Under the pieces are notes generated by a model. That model did not search any database. It was given only the letters and a program-made list of their open reading frames with translations, and had not been told where the DNA came from. Shown piece after piece: positions 1 to 6,828 of a DNA stretch of 11,637 bases (position 1 is the first letter of the stretch; each line of letters starts with the position of its first letter). The DNA is taken from positions 1 to 11,637 of the forward strand of contig CAAGLP010000015.1 in NCBI GenBank assembly GCA_900770805.1, written 5' to 3'. Made by a program: the position numbers and the translations under genes. This DNA is from an uncultured Paraprevotella sp. Its GTDB lineage: Bacteria > Bacteroidota > Bacteroidia > Bacteroidales > Bacteroidaceae.

Positions 1-94
1 GCTGTATCTTGTCTGCTCCCGTTCCCTTTGCTATTCCCTCTGCTATTTTGCAGGATGTGCCGGTAGGAGAAAAAGTGAGTATGTGTAGTTCCAT
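1..94 (-). CDS. Flavodoxin-fold protein (EFR1-like ferredoxin/flavodoxin family), N-terminal fragment
   Basis: Reading leftward from the ATG at 94-92 there are 31 open codons to the window edge, beginning MELHILTFSPTGTS and followed by CKIAEGIAKG. A short hydrophobic strand followed by FSPTGTS is the phosphate-binding loop that holds the FMN phosphate in flavodoxin folds. This exact form, with the start Met only about eight residues ahead, is typical of proteins that join a flavodoxin domain to a later 4Fe-4S ferredoxin domain. The ferredoxin part would lie outside the window, so only the flavodoxin N-terminus is seen and the subfamily is inferred. The likely role is cytoplasmic electron transfer. 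A leftward promoter candidate sits about 27 bp upstream of the ATG, and the gene diverges from the efflux operon starting at 300. Confidence 0.72.
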   Translation of the reverse strand, partial: MELHILTFSPTGTSCKIAEGIAKGTGADKIQ

Positions 95-120
95 ATTCCT
101 TTCTATAGTAATTTCAAACG

Positions 121-128
121 TAAAGGTA
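121..128 (-). promoter_or_regulatory. Candidate Bacteroidetes-type -7 box for the leftward flavodoxin gene
   Basis: On the minus strand this reads TACCTTTA, one mismatch from TAnnTTTG. A CTTG at 149-152 (minus strand) lies 20 bp upstream and could be a weak -33 element (consensus TTTG). The expected transcription start falls near 115, giving a leader of about 20 nt before the ATG at 94. This is a motif match only. Confidence 0.42.
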
Positions 129-172
129 CGTGTTTCATTTCATTTACCCAAGTGCCATTGTGATAATTGATG

Positions 173-216
173 CATATTGGTAATGTTTTTCCCCTGATAT
201 GACACCAATATGGTGT
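173..216. promoter_or_regulatory. Nested inverted repeats in the divergent intergenic region, possible operator
   Basis: CATATTGGT at 173-181 is the exact reverse complement of ACCAATATG at 204-212, so the same 9-mer occurs on opposite strands with centres 31 bp apart, close to three helical turns. The right copy also lies inside a perfect interrupted palindrome, ACACCA-ATA-TGGTGT, at 202-216. The block sits between the two divergent promoter candidates, which suits a regulator controlling one or both genes. Alternatively the 202-216 stem followed by a T-rich stretch could be a weak terminator, but no gene reads into it from the left. The binding protein is unknown. Confidence 0.4.
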
Positions 217-233
217 TTTGTTCAATTTTTAGG

Positions 234-243
234 CCGTATACGG
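234..243. promoter_or_regulatory. Perfect 10-bp palindrome CCGTATACGG upstream of the efflux promoter
   Basis: CCGTATACGG is its own reverse complement. It ends 22 bp before the -7 box at 266-273, the place where a -33 element would normally lie, and no TTTG is found at that spacing. A protein bound here would compete with, or substitute for, -33 contacts by RNA polymerase. The role as an operator is inferred from position and symmetry. Confidence 0.38.
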
Positions 244-265
244 ATAATACTATCATTGTATTTTG

Positions 266-273
266 TATCTTTG
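266..273 (+). promoter_or_regulatory. Bacteroidetes-type -7 box of the efflux operon
   Basis: TATCTTTG matches TAnnTTTG in every fixed position. The transcription start would fall near 280, leaving a leader of about 20 nt before the ATG at 300. No good -33 TTTG is found 19-21 bp upstream; a palindrome lies there instead. Confidence 0.6.
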
Positions 274-299
274 CGTAAATTAAAAACGTTTCTTATCGG

Positions 300-1019
300 A
301 TGATACGTCTCAGGGACATTAACAAGACATATTTCGGAGCACAACCTCTCCATGTGCTAAAAGGAATTACATTGGATATTGAGGAGGGCGAGTTCGTTTC
401 CATCATGGGTCAATCAGGCTCTGGCAAATCCACCTTGCTGAATATCCTGGGTATTCTGGACAATTACGATTCCGGCGAATACACCTTGGCAGGTACAAAG
501 ATCTGGGACCTCTCCGAATCCAAGGCTGCCTATTACCGCAACAGGATGATAGGTTTCATTTTCCAATCCTTCAATCTTATCGGTTTCAAGAATGCTGTTG
601 AAAACGTGGAACTGCCTCTCTATTATCAGGGCGTGGGACGCAAGGAGAGACATCGTATGGCCATGGAATACCTTGACCGTCTTGGCCTGGCACAATGGGC
701 AGAGCATTACCCCAATGAGATGTCTGGCGGTCAGAAACAGCGTGTGGCCATAGCACGTGCATTGATAACCAAACCTAAGATTATCCTGGCCGACGAACCA
801 ACTGGTGCCCTTGACTCCAAGACCAGTGTGGAGGTGATGCAGTTGCTGAAGGAACTGAACCGGGACCAGGGCATGACCATAGTGGTGGTGACACATGAAA
901 GCGGTGTTGCCAACGAGACGAACAAGATCATCCGCATACAGGACGGAATAATTGGAAATATTGAGATCAACGATGCTCACAACGCCTCGCCGTTCGGCAT
1001 AAACGGATACATGAAATGA
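300..1019 (+). CDS. ABC transporter ATP-binding protein, MacB/LolD class
   Basis: This 239-residue cytoplasmic ATPase powers the permeases encoded downstream. All nucleotide-binding motifs are visible: Walker A GQSGSGKST (37-45), Q-loop Gln89, the family signature as MSGGQKQ (141-147), Walker B ILADEP with catalytic Glu166, D-loop ALDS (170-173) and switch His199. A variant signature starting with Met is unremarkable. The length and the close match to MacB/LolD ATPases fit a mechanotransmission-type ABC system rather than an importer. The ATG at 300 follows the -7 box with a short leader and gives the usual family N-terminus, a strand ending in the A-loop Tyr11. The TGA stop overlaps the next gene's ATG by 4 bp (ATGA at 1016-1019), implying translational coupling. 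The C-terminal 20 residues extend past the conserved core and have no assigned role. The transported substrate cannot be deduced. Confidence 0.93.
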   Translation: MIRLRDINKTYFGAQPLHVLKGITLDIEEGEFVSIMGQSGSGKSTLLNILGILDNYDSGEYTLAGTKIWDLSESKAAYYRNRMIGFIFQSFNLIGFKNAVENVELPLYYQGVGRKERHRMAMEYLDRLGLAQWAEHYPNEMSGGQKQRVAIARALITKPKIILADEPTGALDSKTSVEVMQLLKELNRDQGMTIVVVTHESGVANETNKIIRIQDGIIGNIEINDAHNASPFGINGYMK

Positions 1020-2275
1020 TAGAACTTTTCAAGGAAATATGGGCAACGGTGCAACACAACAAGTTGCGCACCACTCTTACGGGCTTTGCCGTAGGATGGG
1101 GTATCTTTATCCTTATCTTCCTTCTTGGCGCAGGCAACGGACTGATAAATGCCCAGATGCACCAATCCGAACGCTTCCTGGCCAACTCTATTGTTGTGTT
1201 CGGTGGTGTGACCAGCAAGCCACATAATGGTTTTGACCGAGGCAGACGTATAAGTTTGGAAAACAGGGACTTGTTGACGACCGCCAATAATTTCGAGGAA
1301 AATATTCAGGAAACTGGTGCTACTCTTTGGAAGCCTGGCAATACATTCTCTTTGGGAGCCAATTATATAGCCTCGCAAAATCTCTGTGGTGCATATCCTG
1401 TGAAGGTGAAGATTGACAAGATAGAGATTGTGCATGGCAGGTTTATCAACGATATAGACCTGCGTGAGAAGCGCAAGGTTATAGTTCTTACGCAGACACA
1501 AGCCAAGGAACTTTCCAGGGATGTTGCCGCTCTGTTGGGCAAGTATATTAAGGTAAACGATACCATGTTCCGTGTTGTAGGCATCAGCAAGGATGACAAA
1601 TCCGGCGAGAACAATACCGCGCATTCTCCATTTACCACCATCTCCACCATATATAATTATGGTCACAAAGTGGACAGGATAGAATTCACCTTTGGCGGAG
1701 TGTCTACCGAGAAAGAAAGTGACGCCTTCGAGGACAGGTATCGTGCCAGCATCAACGCCAATCACGATGCTGCCTCCGACGACGAAAGTGCCCTTTGGGT
1801 GTGGAACCGTCTGGCTCAGAGTCTTCAGATGAACAAAGGCCTGAGCATTCTTCGTACGGCTTTATGGATAGTGGGCTTGTTCACTTTGATCAGTGGCATC
1901 GTGGGTGTAAGCAATATCATGCTCATTACCGTCAAGGAGCGTACACGCGAGTTTGGTATCCGCAAGGCTCTTGGTGCCGGCACATGGTCCATACTGAGGA
2001 TGATAATCGTGGAGAGCGTGGCCATTACCACATTCTTTGGTTATCTGGGTATGCTCTGCGGCGTACTTGCCAATGAATATATGAATGCCACCATAGGCAG
2101 GGAGGTGGTGGATACAGGTATTTTCCAGGCCACCATGTTCCTTAATCCCACGGTTGGTCTAGACGTCTGCATACAGGCCACCATGGTAATGATTCTTGCC
2201 GGTACGATAGCGGGGCTTATCCCTGCCCTGAAGGCAGCCAGCGTGCGACCTATTGTTGCCCTTAATGCCAAATAA
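1016..2275 (+). CDS. MacB/FtsX-type ABC permease 1
   Basis: This 419-residue inner-membrane protein has the MacB topology. There is a short cytoplasmic N-terminus, TM1 at about 21-43 (LTGFAVGWGIFILIFLLGAG), a large periplasmic MacB_PCD-like domain (about 45-275), then three helices near 281-305, 329-353 and 380-403. The loop after the second helix carries VKERTREFGIRKALGA (306-321), the coupling segment typical of FtsX-domain permeases. MacB-class proteins transmit ATP-driven motion to the periplasm to push substrate through an adaptor. The gene overlaps the ATPase by 4 bp and is followed 20 bp later by a paralogous permease, so the pair probably forms a heterodimer. Unlike canonical MacB, the ATPase is a separate polypeptide. 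Substrate unknown. Confidence 0.9.
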   Translation: MIELFKEIWATVQHNKLRTTLTGFAVGWGIFILIFLLGAGNGLINAQMHQSERFLANSIVVFGGVTSKPHNGFDRGRRISLENRDLLTTANNFEENIQETGATLWKPGNTFSLGANYIASQNLCGAYPVKVKIDKIEIVHGRFINDIDLREKRKVIVLTQTQAKELSRDVAALLGKYIKVNDTMFRVVGISKDDKSGENNTAHSPFTTISTIYNYGHKVDRIEFTFGGVSTEKESDAFEDRYRASINANHDAASDDESALWVWNRLAQSLQMNKGLSILRTALWIVGLFTLISGIVGVSNIMLITVKERTREFGIRKALGAGTWSILRMIIVESVAITTFFGYLGMLCGVLANEYMNATIGREVVDTGIFQATMFLNPTVGLDVCIQATMVMILAGTIAGLIPALKAASVRPIVALNAK

Positions 2276-2279
2276 TGAT

Positions 2280-2286
2280 AGGAGGA
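2280..2286 (+). promoter_or_regulatory. Strong Shine-Dalgarno site AGGAGGA for permease 2
   Basis: AGGAGGA lies 9 nt before the ATG at 2296 and matches the anti-Shine-Dalgarno sequence. It supports 2296 as the start: another ATG at 2292 hits a stop after three codons. Such sites are uncommon in Bacteroidetes, and the other genes here lack a comparable one. Confidence 0.65.
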
Positions 2287-2295
2287 TAAGGATGT

Positions 2296-3531
2296 ATGAC
2301 TGAATTTCTAAGGGAAATACTCGATACCATATCGCGCAACAAGAGCCGTAGCATACTCACGGGTTTCGGCATCTTCTGGGGCATTTTCATGCTTGTCAGC
2401 CTCATTGGTGGTACCCATGGGTTGAGGGAACTGCTTGAAAGCAATTTCAGCAACTTTGCCACCAACTCTGCCATGATATGGGCAAAGCCTACGACCAAGA
2501 CATACAAGGGTTTTCAGAAGGGCAGGACCTGGTGGATGAACATGGACGATGTGCTTCGTGTGAAGAACAATATAGCAGAACTGGATGTTGTTACTCCCGT
2601 GCTTTTCGGTGGAAGCAAGCTTACCGTGTATGGCGAGAACAATTTCAGTGCCAATGTCAATGGTGTAACCCAGGACTATCAGAAGGTATGTACGCCAGAG
2701 ATGCGTTATGGACGCCATATCAATGCTATAGATATAGTACAGAACCGTAAGGTGTGCGTCATAGGCAAGCAGGTGTACGACAATCTCTTCCCCGATGGTG
2801 GCGACCCCTTGGGAAAGAGCATACGCATCGATTCCACGTACTATAGTGTTGTAGGTGTGGATGTCAATCCCGGCAATTTCGCCATTGGCGGACGTCCCGA
2901 CGAAAGTATACTTGTCCCCATCAGTGTGATGCAACGTGTGTACAACTACGGCAACGTGGTGCACCAGATAGCCCTTACCGCCAAGGACGGAATAAAGATA
3001 GGTTTGCTTACCGACCACATCCGTCAGACCATTGCTCGCCATCACTATATCCACCCCGAGGACGAGCAGGCCGTCTCCATGTTCAACACCGAGGTGCTGT
3101 TCGGCATACTGGATAGTCTTTTCCGTGGTGTCACTTTCCTCAGTTGGCTTGTGGGCATTGGTACTCTGCTGGCCGGAGCCATAGGTGTGAGCAATATCAT
3201 GATGGTAACGGTAAAGGAGCGAACCGTGGAAATAGGCATACGTCGTGCCATTGGTGCCACACCCAGGATGGTGCTCACGCAAATCATCTGCGAAAGCATA
3301 GTCCTGACGGCAGTTGCCGGAATGATGGGCATATTGCTTGCCGTTTCCGTATTGCAGATGGCCGAGCTGGCATCCACCACCGATGGTGTTGCTTCGGCAC
3401 ATTTTCAGGTAGATTTCTGGACGGCCATTCTGGCCACTCTTCTGCTCAGTCTTATGGGTGCTCTTGCCGGCATGGCTCCCGCATTGCGTGCCATGGCCAT
3501 CAAGCCTGTGGATGCCATGAGGGATGAATGA
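2296..3531 (+). CDS. MacB/FtsX-type ABC permease 2, paralogue of permease 1
   Basis: This 411-residue permease repeats the architecture of the preceding gene: TM1 at about 21-43 (LTGFGIFWGIFMLVSLIGGT), a periplasmic domain (about 45-275), and three C-terminal helices near 279-303, 329-353 and 373-397. The coupling segment is VKERTVEIGIRRAIGA (306-321). Motif positions coincide almost residue for residue with permease 1 (GVSNIM and VKERT in the same places), so the two arose by duplication. The periplasmic domains have diverged strongly, suggesting specialised halves of a heterodimer. The start is set by the AGGAGGA site. The final residues (KPVDAMRDE) match the usual end of FtsX permeases. 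A gap of 46 bp leads to the adaptor gene with no convincing internal promoter. Confidence 0.9.
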   Translation: MTEFLREILDTISRNKSRSILTGFGIFWGIFMLVSLIGGTHGLRELLESNFSNFATNSAMIWAKPTTKTYKGFQKGRTWWMNMDDVLRVKNNIAELDVVTPVLFGGSKLTVYGENNFSANVNGVTQDYQKVCTPEMRYGRHINAIDIVQNRKVCVIGKQVYDNLFPDGGDPLGKSIRIDSTYYSVVGVDVNPGNFAIGGRPDESILVPISVMQRVYNYGNVVHQIALTAKDGIKIGLLTDHIRQTIARHHYIHPEDEQAVSMFNTEVLFGILDSLFRGVTFLSWLVGIGTLLAGAIGVSNIMMVTVKERTVEIGIRRAIGATPRMVLTQIICESIVLTAVAGMMGILLAVSVLQMAELASTTDGVASAHFQVDFWTAILATLLLSLMGALAGMAPALRAMAIKPVDAMRDE

Positions 3532-3577
3532 CAATCAACGTGTAGGTTTAACAAAAAAACAGATACATACATAATAT

Positions 3578-4675
3578 ATGAAAAAGTATTCCAAACTCTT
3601 CTTCTCCGCTATTGCCCTTGTGGTATTTATCGGTACATTTGTTTTTCTTTGGCAGAAATCATTGCCCAAGGAAATTGTCTATAACGAATTTACCCCCAAG
3701 AAGGAAAGCATAACCAAGAGCACCATCATTACGGGTAGGATAGAGCCACGCGACGAGGTCAATGTGAAACCACAGATCAGTGGTATTATCTCGGAGATAT
3801 ACAAGGAGGCCGGCGAGACCGTGACGGCTGGCGAGGTTATTGCCAAGGTAAAGGTAATCCCGGAAATGAGCCAGCTTACTTCGGCACAAAGCCGTGTGCG
3901 CCTGTCAGAGATAAATCTGAATCAGGTGAAGACGGATTACGAGCGATACAAGCGTTTGTTCGACAAGCAACTTGTCAGTGCCTCCGAGTACGAGAAGATT
4001 TCCCAGCAATACAAGCAGGCTCTGGAGGAGAAGGCTGCCGCCGACGATGCCTTACTTGTTGTAAGCGAAGGTATATCCCGAAGCAATGCCAATGCCAGCA
4101 GTACCCTGATTCGCTCAACCATTTCGGGCTTGATACTGGATATTCCCGTCAAGGTGGGTAATTCTGTCATTCTCAGCAACACGTTCAACGATGGTACCAC
4201 CATTGCCAGTGTGGCCAACATGAGCGACCTGATTTTCCGTGGCAATATAGACGAGAGCGAGGTGGGGCGTATTCATGCCGGCATGCCCATGACTATAACC
4301 ATCGGTGCCTTGCAGAATCTGCGCTTCGATGCCGTGCTGGAGTACATATCTCCCAAGGCCGTGCAAAGCAATGGTGCCAATCAGTTTGAGATCAAGGCCT
4401 CCGTTTCCGTCAGCGACACCATACAGATGCGTTCCGGTTACAGTGCCAATGCCGAGATAGTGCTGGCCGAGGTCAAGGATGTGCTTTCGGTGCCCGAGAG
4501 TGCTATCGAGTTCTGTGGCGATTCCACATTCGTTTACGTTATCAAGGGAGAGGGTAGTGATAAGACCTACATTCGCACCCATGTGGAGACAGGTCTCAGC
4601 GATGGTGTAAAGATAGAGATAAGGAAGGGCCTCACGGAGAAGGACATGGTTCGTGGTTCCCAGATCATAGAATAG
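3578..4675 (+). CDS. Periplasmic adaptor (membrane fusion protein) of an ABC efflux system, HlyD/MacA-like
   Basis: This 365-residue protein is anchored in the inner membrane by one N-terminal helix (about 7-25, no lipobox) and extends into the periplasm. In order it has two halves of a lipoyl-like barrel-sandwich (about 58-93 and 178-213), split by a coiled-coil hairpin (about 97-165, rich in Glu, Lys, Gln and Ala), then a beta-barrel (about 216-295) and a membrane-proximal domain to the C-terminus. The hairpin is short, as in MacA-type adaptors, and would contact a TolC-type outer-membrane channel. Adaptors of this class link MacB permeases to the channel. It is the last gene of the efflux operon; the channel must be encoded elsewhere. 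The ATG at 3578 follows an A-rich leader and directly precedes the Lys-Lys positive patch and the anchor helix. Confidence 0.9.
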   Translation: MKKYSKLFFSAIALVVFIGTFVFLWQKSLPKEIVYNEFTPKKESITKSTIITGRIEPRDEVNVKPQISGIISEIYKEAGETVTAGEVIAKVKVIPEMSQLTSAQSRVRLSEINLNQVKTDYERYKRLFDKQLVSASEYEKISQQYKQALEEKAAADDALLVVSEGISRSNANASSTLIRSTISGLILDIPVKVGNSVILSNTFNDGTTIASVANMSDLIFRGNIDESEVGRIHAGMPMTITIGALQNLRFDAVLEYISPKAVQSNGANQFEIKASVSVSDTIQMRSGYSANAEIVLAEVKDVLSVPESAIEFCGDSTFVYVIKGEGSDKTYIRTHVETGLSDGVKIEIRKGLTEKDMVRGSQIIE

Positions 4676-4720
4676 GCTCCTCGGTTTGCTGGGTAGGCCC
4701 AGAGCCTGAAAGGTTATAGT

Positions 4721-4764
4721 AAAAAAAAAATGAAGGGTGGTAGTCATTCTGCTGACTGCCACCC
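4721..4764 (-). terminator. Intrinsic terminator of pheS
   Basis: Read leftward, GGGTGGCAGTCA (4764-4753) pairs with TGACTACCACCC (4746-4735), a 12-bp stem with one G-U pair and a 6-nt loop. It is followed after four bases by ten consecutive U (the A-run at 4721-4730). This is a textbook Rho-independent terminator, 39 bp beyond the pheS stop. Read rightward, the same stem is followed by CTCTTT, so it may also weakly stop the efflux operon, which converges here. A smaller hairpin, CTGGG/CCCAG at 4689-4702, also lies in the gap. Confidence 0.88.
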
Positions 4765-4802
4765 CTCTTTATGCTGCTTAATGTGTCTTGTCCGGTAGGT
4801 TC

Positions 4803-5822
4803 TCAGTTTGCAGACTTGAACTCGTCCAGGAATCTTGCATCGTTCTCCGAGAACATTCTCAAGTCCTTTACCTGGTATTTCAGGTTTGTGATACGCTCTA
4901 TACCCATACCAAAGGCATAACCTGTGTATACGGTGCTGTCTATGCCGTTTGCTTCCAGTACGGCGGGGTCCACCATGCCACAACCCAGAATCTCCACCCA
5001 TCCGGTGTGCTTGCAGAAGGAGCAACCCTTGCCTCCGCACAGGTGGCATGAGATGTCCATCTCGGCACTGGGCTCGGTGAAGGGGAAGTAAGAGGGACGC
5101 AGACGTATCTGTGTCTCTTCGCCAAACATCTCCTGTGCAAACAGCAGCAGAACCTGCTTGAGGTCGGTGAAGGAAACGTTCTTGTCTATATACAGACCCT
5201 CTACCTGGTGGAAGAAGCAGTGTGCGCGTGCCGAGATGGCCTCGTTGCGATACACACGTCCTGGGCATATTACGCGAATGGGAGGCTTCTGTGTCTCCAT
5301 TACTCGTGCCTGTACGGAGCTGGTGTGCGAGCGAAGGATGATGTCGGGGTGTGCCTCCACAAAGAATGTGTCCTGCATGTCGCGTGCTGGATGGTCGTCG
5401 GCAAAGTTCATGCTTGAGTAAACGTGCCAGTCGTCCTCCACCTCGGGACCCTCTGCCAGGGTAAAGCCCAGACGTGCAAAGATATCCACGATTTCGTTCT
5501 TTACGATGGTCAGGGGATGACGTGTACCCAGAGCTATGGGGTAGGGAGTACGTGTCAGGTCAACGGAAGAACAGCTTGTTGCTTCTGTTGCTGCACTCTC
5601 CTTCAGTTCGTTTATCTTGGCTGTTACGCTCTGCTTCAGTGCATTGATCTTCTGTCCCAGTTCGCGCTTCAGTTCGGGAGCAACGTTGCGGAACTCCTCC
5701 ATCAGGTCGTTCATTATGCCTTTGCGTCCCAGATATTTTATTCTCAACTGTTCTGCTTCCTCTGCATTGTTGGCATGCAAATTGGCGATTTCTTCTGTAA
5801 GTTGTTCTATCTTTGTAATCAT
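4803..5822 (-). CDS. pheS: Phenylalanine--tRNA ligase alpha subunit
   Basis: PheS is the catalytic subunit of the cytoplasmic alpha2-beta2 enzyme that charges tRNA-Phe with phenylalanine. At 339 residues it has the usual full length. The N-terminal coiled-coil arm that holds tRNA spans about 1-85 (GRKGIMNDLM at 32-41 is typical). The class II core follows, with motif 1 from HPLTIVKNEI to GPEVEDD (102-131), motif 2 around RVYRNEAISARA and FHQVEGL (189-210), and motif 3 GMGIERI (305-311). A four-Cys insert, CHLCGGKGCSFC (259-270), occurs in many bacterial PheS proteins. The gene stands alone: pheT is not adjacent, as is common in Bacteroidetes. A -7 box lies 20-27 bp upstream of the ATG, and a strong terminator follows the stop. 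Confidence 0.97.
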   Translation of the reverse strand: MITKIEQLTEEIANLHANNAEEAEQLRIKYLGRKGIMNDLMEEFRNVAPELKRELGQKINALKQSVTAKINELKESAATEATSCSSVDLTRTPYPIALGTRHPLTIVKNEIVDIFARLGFTLAEGPEVEDDWHVYSSMNFADDHPARDMQDTFFVEAHPDIILRSHTSSVQARVMETQKPPIRVICPGRVYRNEAISARAHCFFHQVEGLYIDKNVSFTDLKQVLLLFAQEMFGEETQIRLRPSYFPFTEPSAEMDISCHLCGGKGCSFCKHTGWVEILGCGMVDPAVLEANGIDSTVYTGYAFGMGIERITNLKYQVKDLRMFSENDARFLDEFKSAN

Positions 5823-5841
5823 GTTGATATGAAATTTTGTG

Positions 5842-5849
5842 CAAAGTTA
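5842..5849 (-). promoter_or_regulatory. Bacteroidetes-type -7 box of pheS
   Basis: On the minus strand this reads TAACTTTG, a full match to TAnnTTTG, 20-27 bp upstream of the pheS ATG. The start of transcription would lie about 10 nt from the ATG, giving a very short leader. A weak CTTT at 5866-5869 (minus strand) lies at roughly -33 spacing. Confidence 0.6.
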
Positions 5850-5892
5850 ATGATTTTTGCCAATAAAAGGGCTTTATGTGGAAAGAAAAGTG

Positions 5893-5900
5893 TACTTTTG
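5893..5900 (+). promoter_or_regulatory. Bacteroidetes-type -7 box of the lipoprotein-murB-flavin reductase operon
   Basis: TACTTTTG matches TAnnTTTG fully and points away from the pheS promoter 50 bp to the left. Transcription would start near 5907, about 29 nt before the ATG at 5936. It therefore rules out the in-frame ATG at 5876 as the start of the lipoprotein. The -33 element is poor (TTTA at 5873-5876, spacing 16). Confidence 0.6.
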
Positions 5901-5935
5901 TATTGAATAAGTATATCATAAGCATTGTGCCCTTG

Positions 5936-6793
5936 ATGCGTCCGAAAAATATAGTTACATATATACTCCTTGGTCTCTGCGCCATCGGAGTGCTCTCGTG
6001 CGGTTATTTTGCTCAAAACGATGCCAAGACCGGGCAGGCTTCTGTAGCGGACACTGTCCCCCCTGCCGACGACCTTCTGGTATCGGACGAGGAGTTGGAA
6101 ATGGAGAACCGTTATGACATCAGGGGCGATGAACTCTTCGAGGATTTTCTCTACAGTTTCATCAACGACGAGAAGCTGCAGATGCAACGCACATTCTTCC
6201 CTCTGAAGGAGACCCTTCTGGACGGTACCACAAGGACAATCTCCAAGGATGCCTGGTATGGTGCATTGGATTTCATGAATAATGAATACACCACCGCCAT
6301 CTATGGCGACGAGCAGGATAAAGGCATGAACGAGAGCACCACGCTCAGCAAGGCCTCTGTGGAGAAAATAGACCTTCTCGGCAAGGTTATCACATCCTAC
6401 GATTTTGTCAGGGAGGAAGGAAAATGGAATCTTCAGGCCATCAGCAACACACCCTTCAGCGAGTGTGAATTGAACGATTTCCTTACCTTCTACTCCAGTT
6501 TCAGTCAGGACTCCCTCTTCCAGAGAAGGTCTCTGGCGCGCTCCATACGCATTTCCATTATTGACCCTGAGAACAATACCCAAACGATAGAGGGCTTCAT
6601 TACACGCGATCAGTGGTCCACCATGCACAACGAGATGCCCACGGGTGTTATCACCAACATCAGATACGGACAGGCTTACGCCAATGCCCGCAGGATACTG
6701 ATGGAGAAGATCAGCATAGGCAATGGAATGGCCGAAACCTTCCTCTTCGCCAAGAACAGAAACAGATGGGAATTGGTGGGATACGAGAATTAA
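5936..6793 (+). CDS. DUF4348-family lipoprotein with two internal repeats
   Basis: This is a predicted lipoprotein of 285 residues. The N-terminus MRPKNIVTYILLGLCAIGVL is a signal peptide ending in a lipobox with lipidated Cys22 (VLSC). An acidic linker follows (about 35-63), then the conserved domain (64-285), recognised from motifs such as FEDFLYSFINDEKLQMQR and IGNGM near the end, which match the Bacteroidetes DUF4348 family. The function is unknown. The domain looks duplicated: FLYSF..Q84-R85..W107..KW164 in the first half parallels FLTFY..Q196-R197..W227..RW278 in the second. The reading frame stays open up to an ATG at 5876, but that lies upstream of the -7 box and would bury the signal peptide, so 5936 is preferred. 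murB follows after 35 bp, suggesting an envelope-related role. Confidence 0.85.
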   Translation: MRPKNIVTYILLGLCAIGVLSCGYFAQNDAKTGQASVADTVPPADDLLVSDEELEMENRYDIRGDELFEDFLYSFINDEKLQMQRTFFPLKETLLDGTTRTISKDAWYGALDFMNNEYTTAIYGDEQDKGMNESTTLSKASVEKIDLLGKVITSYDFVREEGKWNLQAISNTPFSECELNDFLTFYSSFSQDSLFQRRSLARSIRISIIDPENNTQTIEGFITRDQWSTMHNEMPTGVITNIRYGQAYANARRILMEKISIGNGMAETFLFAKNRNRWELVGYEN

Positions 6794-6828
6794 AATGCCT
6801 CTTCCGGCTTACTCAAGGATAATCTGAA

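Noticed and set aside
977..1765. 262-residue open frame antisense to the ATPase end and permease 1
   Set aside because: No family motif, no plausible start context, and it lies within well-supported genes on the other strand.
2308..3534. 408-residue open frame antisense to permease 2
   Set aside because: It mirrors the permease gene almost end to end, has a His/Thr/Gly-rich composition with no recognisable domain, and has no promoter. It is a by-product of codon bias on the coding strand.
3532..3577. Possible internal promoter TAGGTTTA before the adaptor gene
   Set aside because: The match to TAnnTTTG is imperfect, there is no -33 element, and the 46-bp gap fits cotranscription.
4115..4762. 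215-residue open frame antisense to the adaptor gene
   Set aside because: It begins inside the pheS terminator stem, has no recognisable domain, and overlaps a confident gene.
4803..5822. Four-Cys cluster in PheS as a novel zinc site
   Set aside because: The CxxCGGKGCxxC insert occurs in many ordinary bacterial PheS proteins, so it is not unusual.
5819..6628. 269-residue leftward open frame across the lipoprotein gene
   Set aside because: It is antisense to a gene with a clear lipobox, promoter and family match, and it has no motif of its own.
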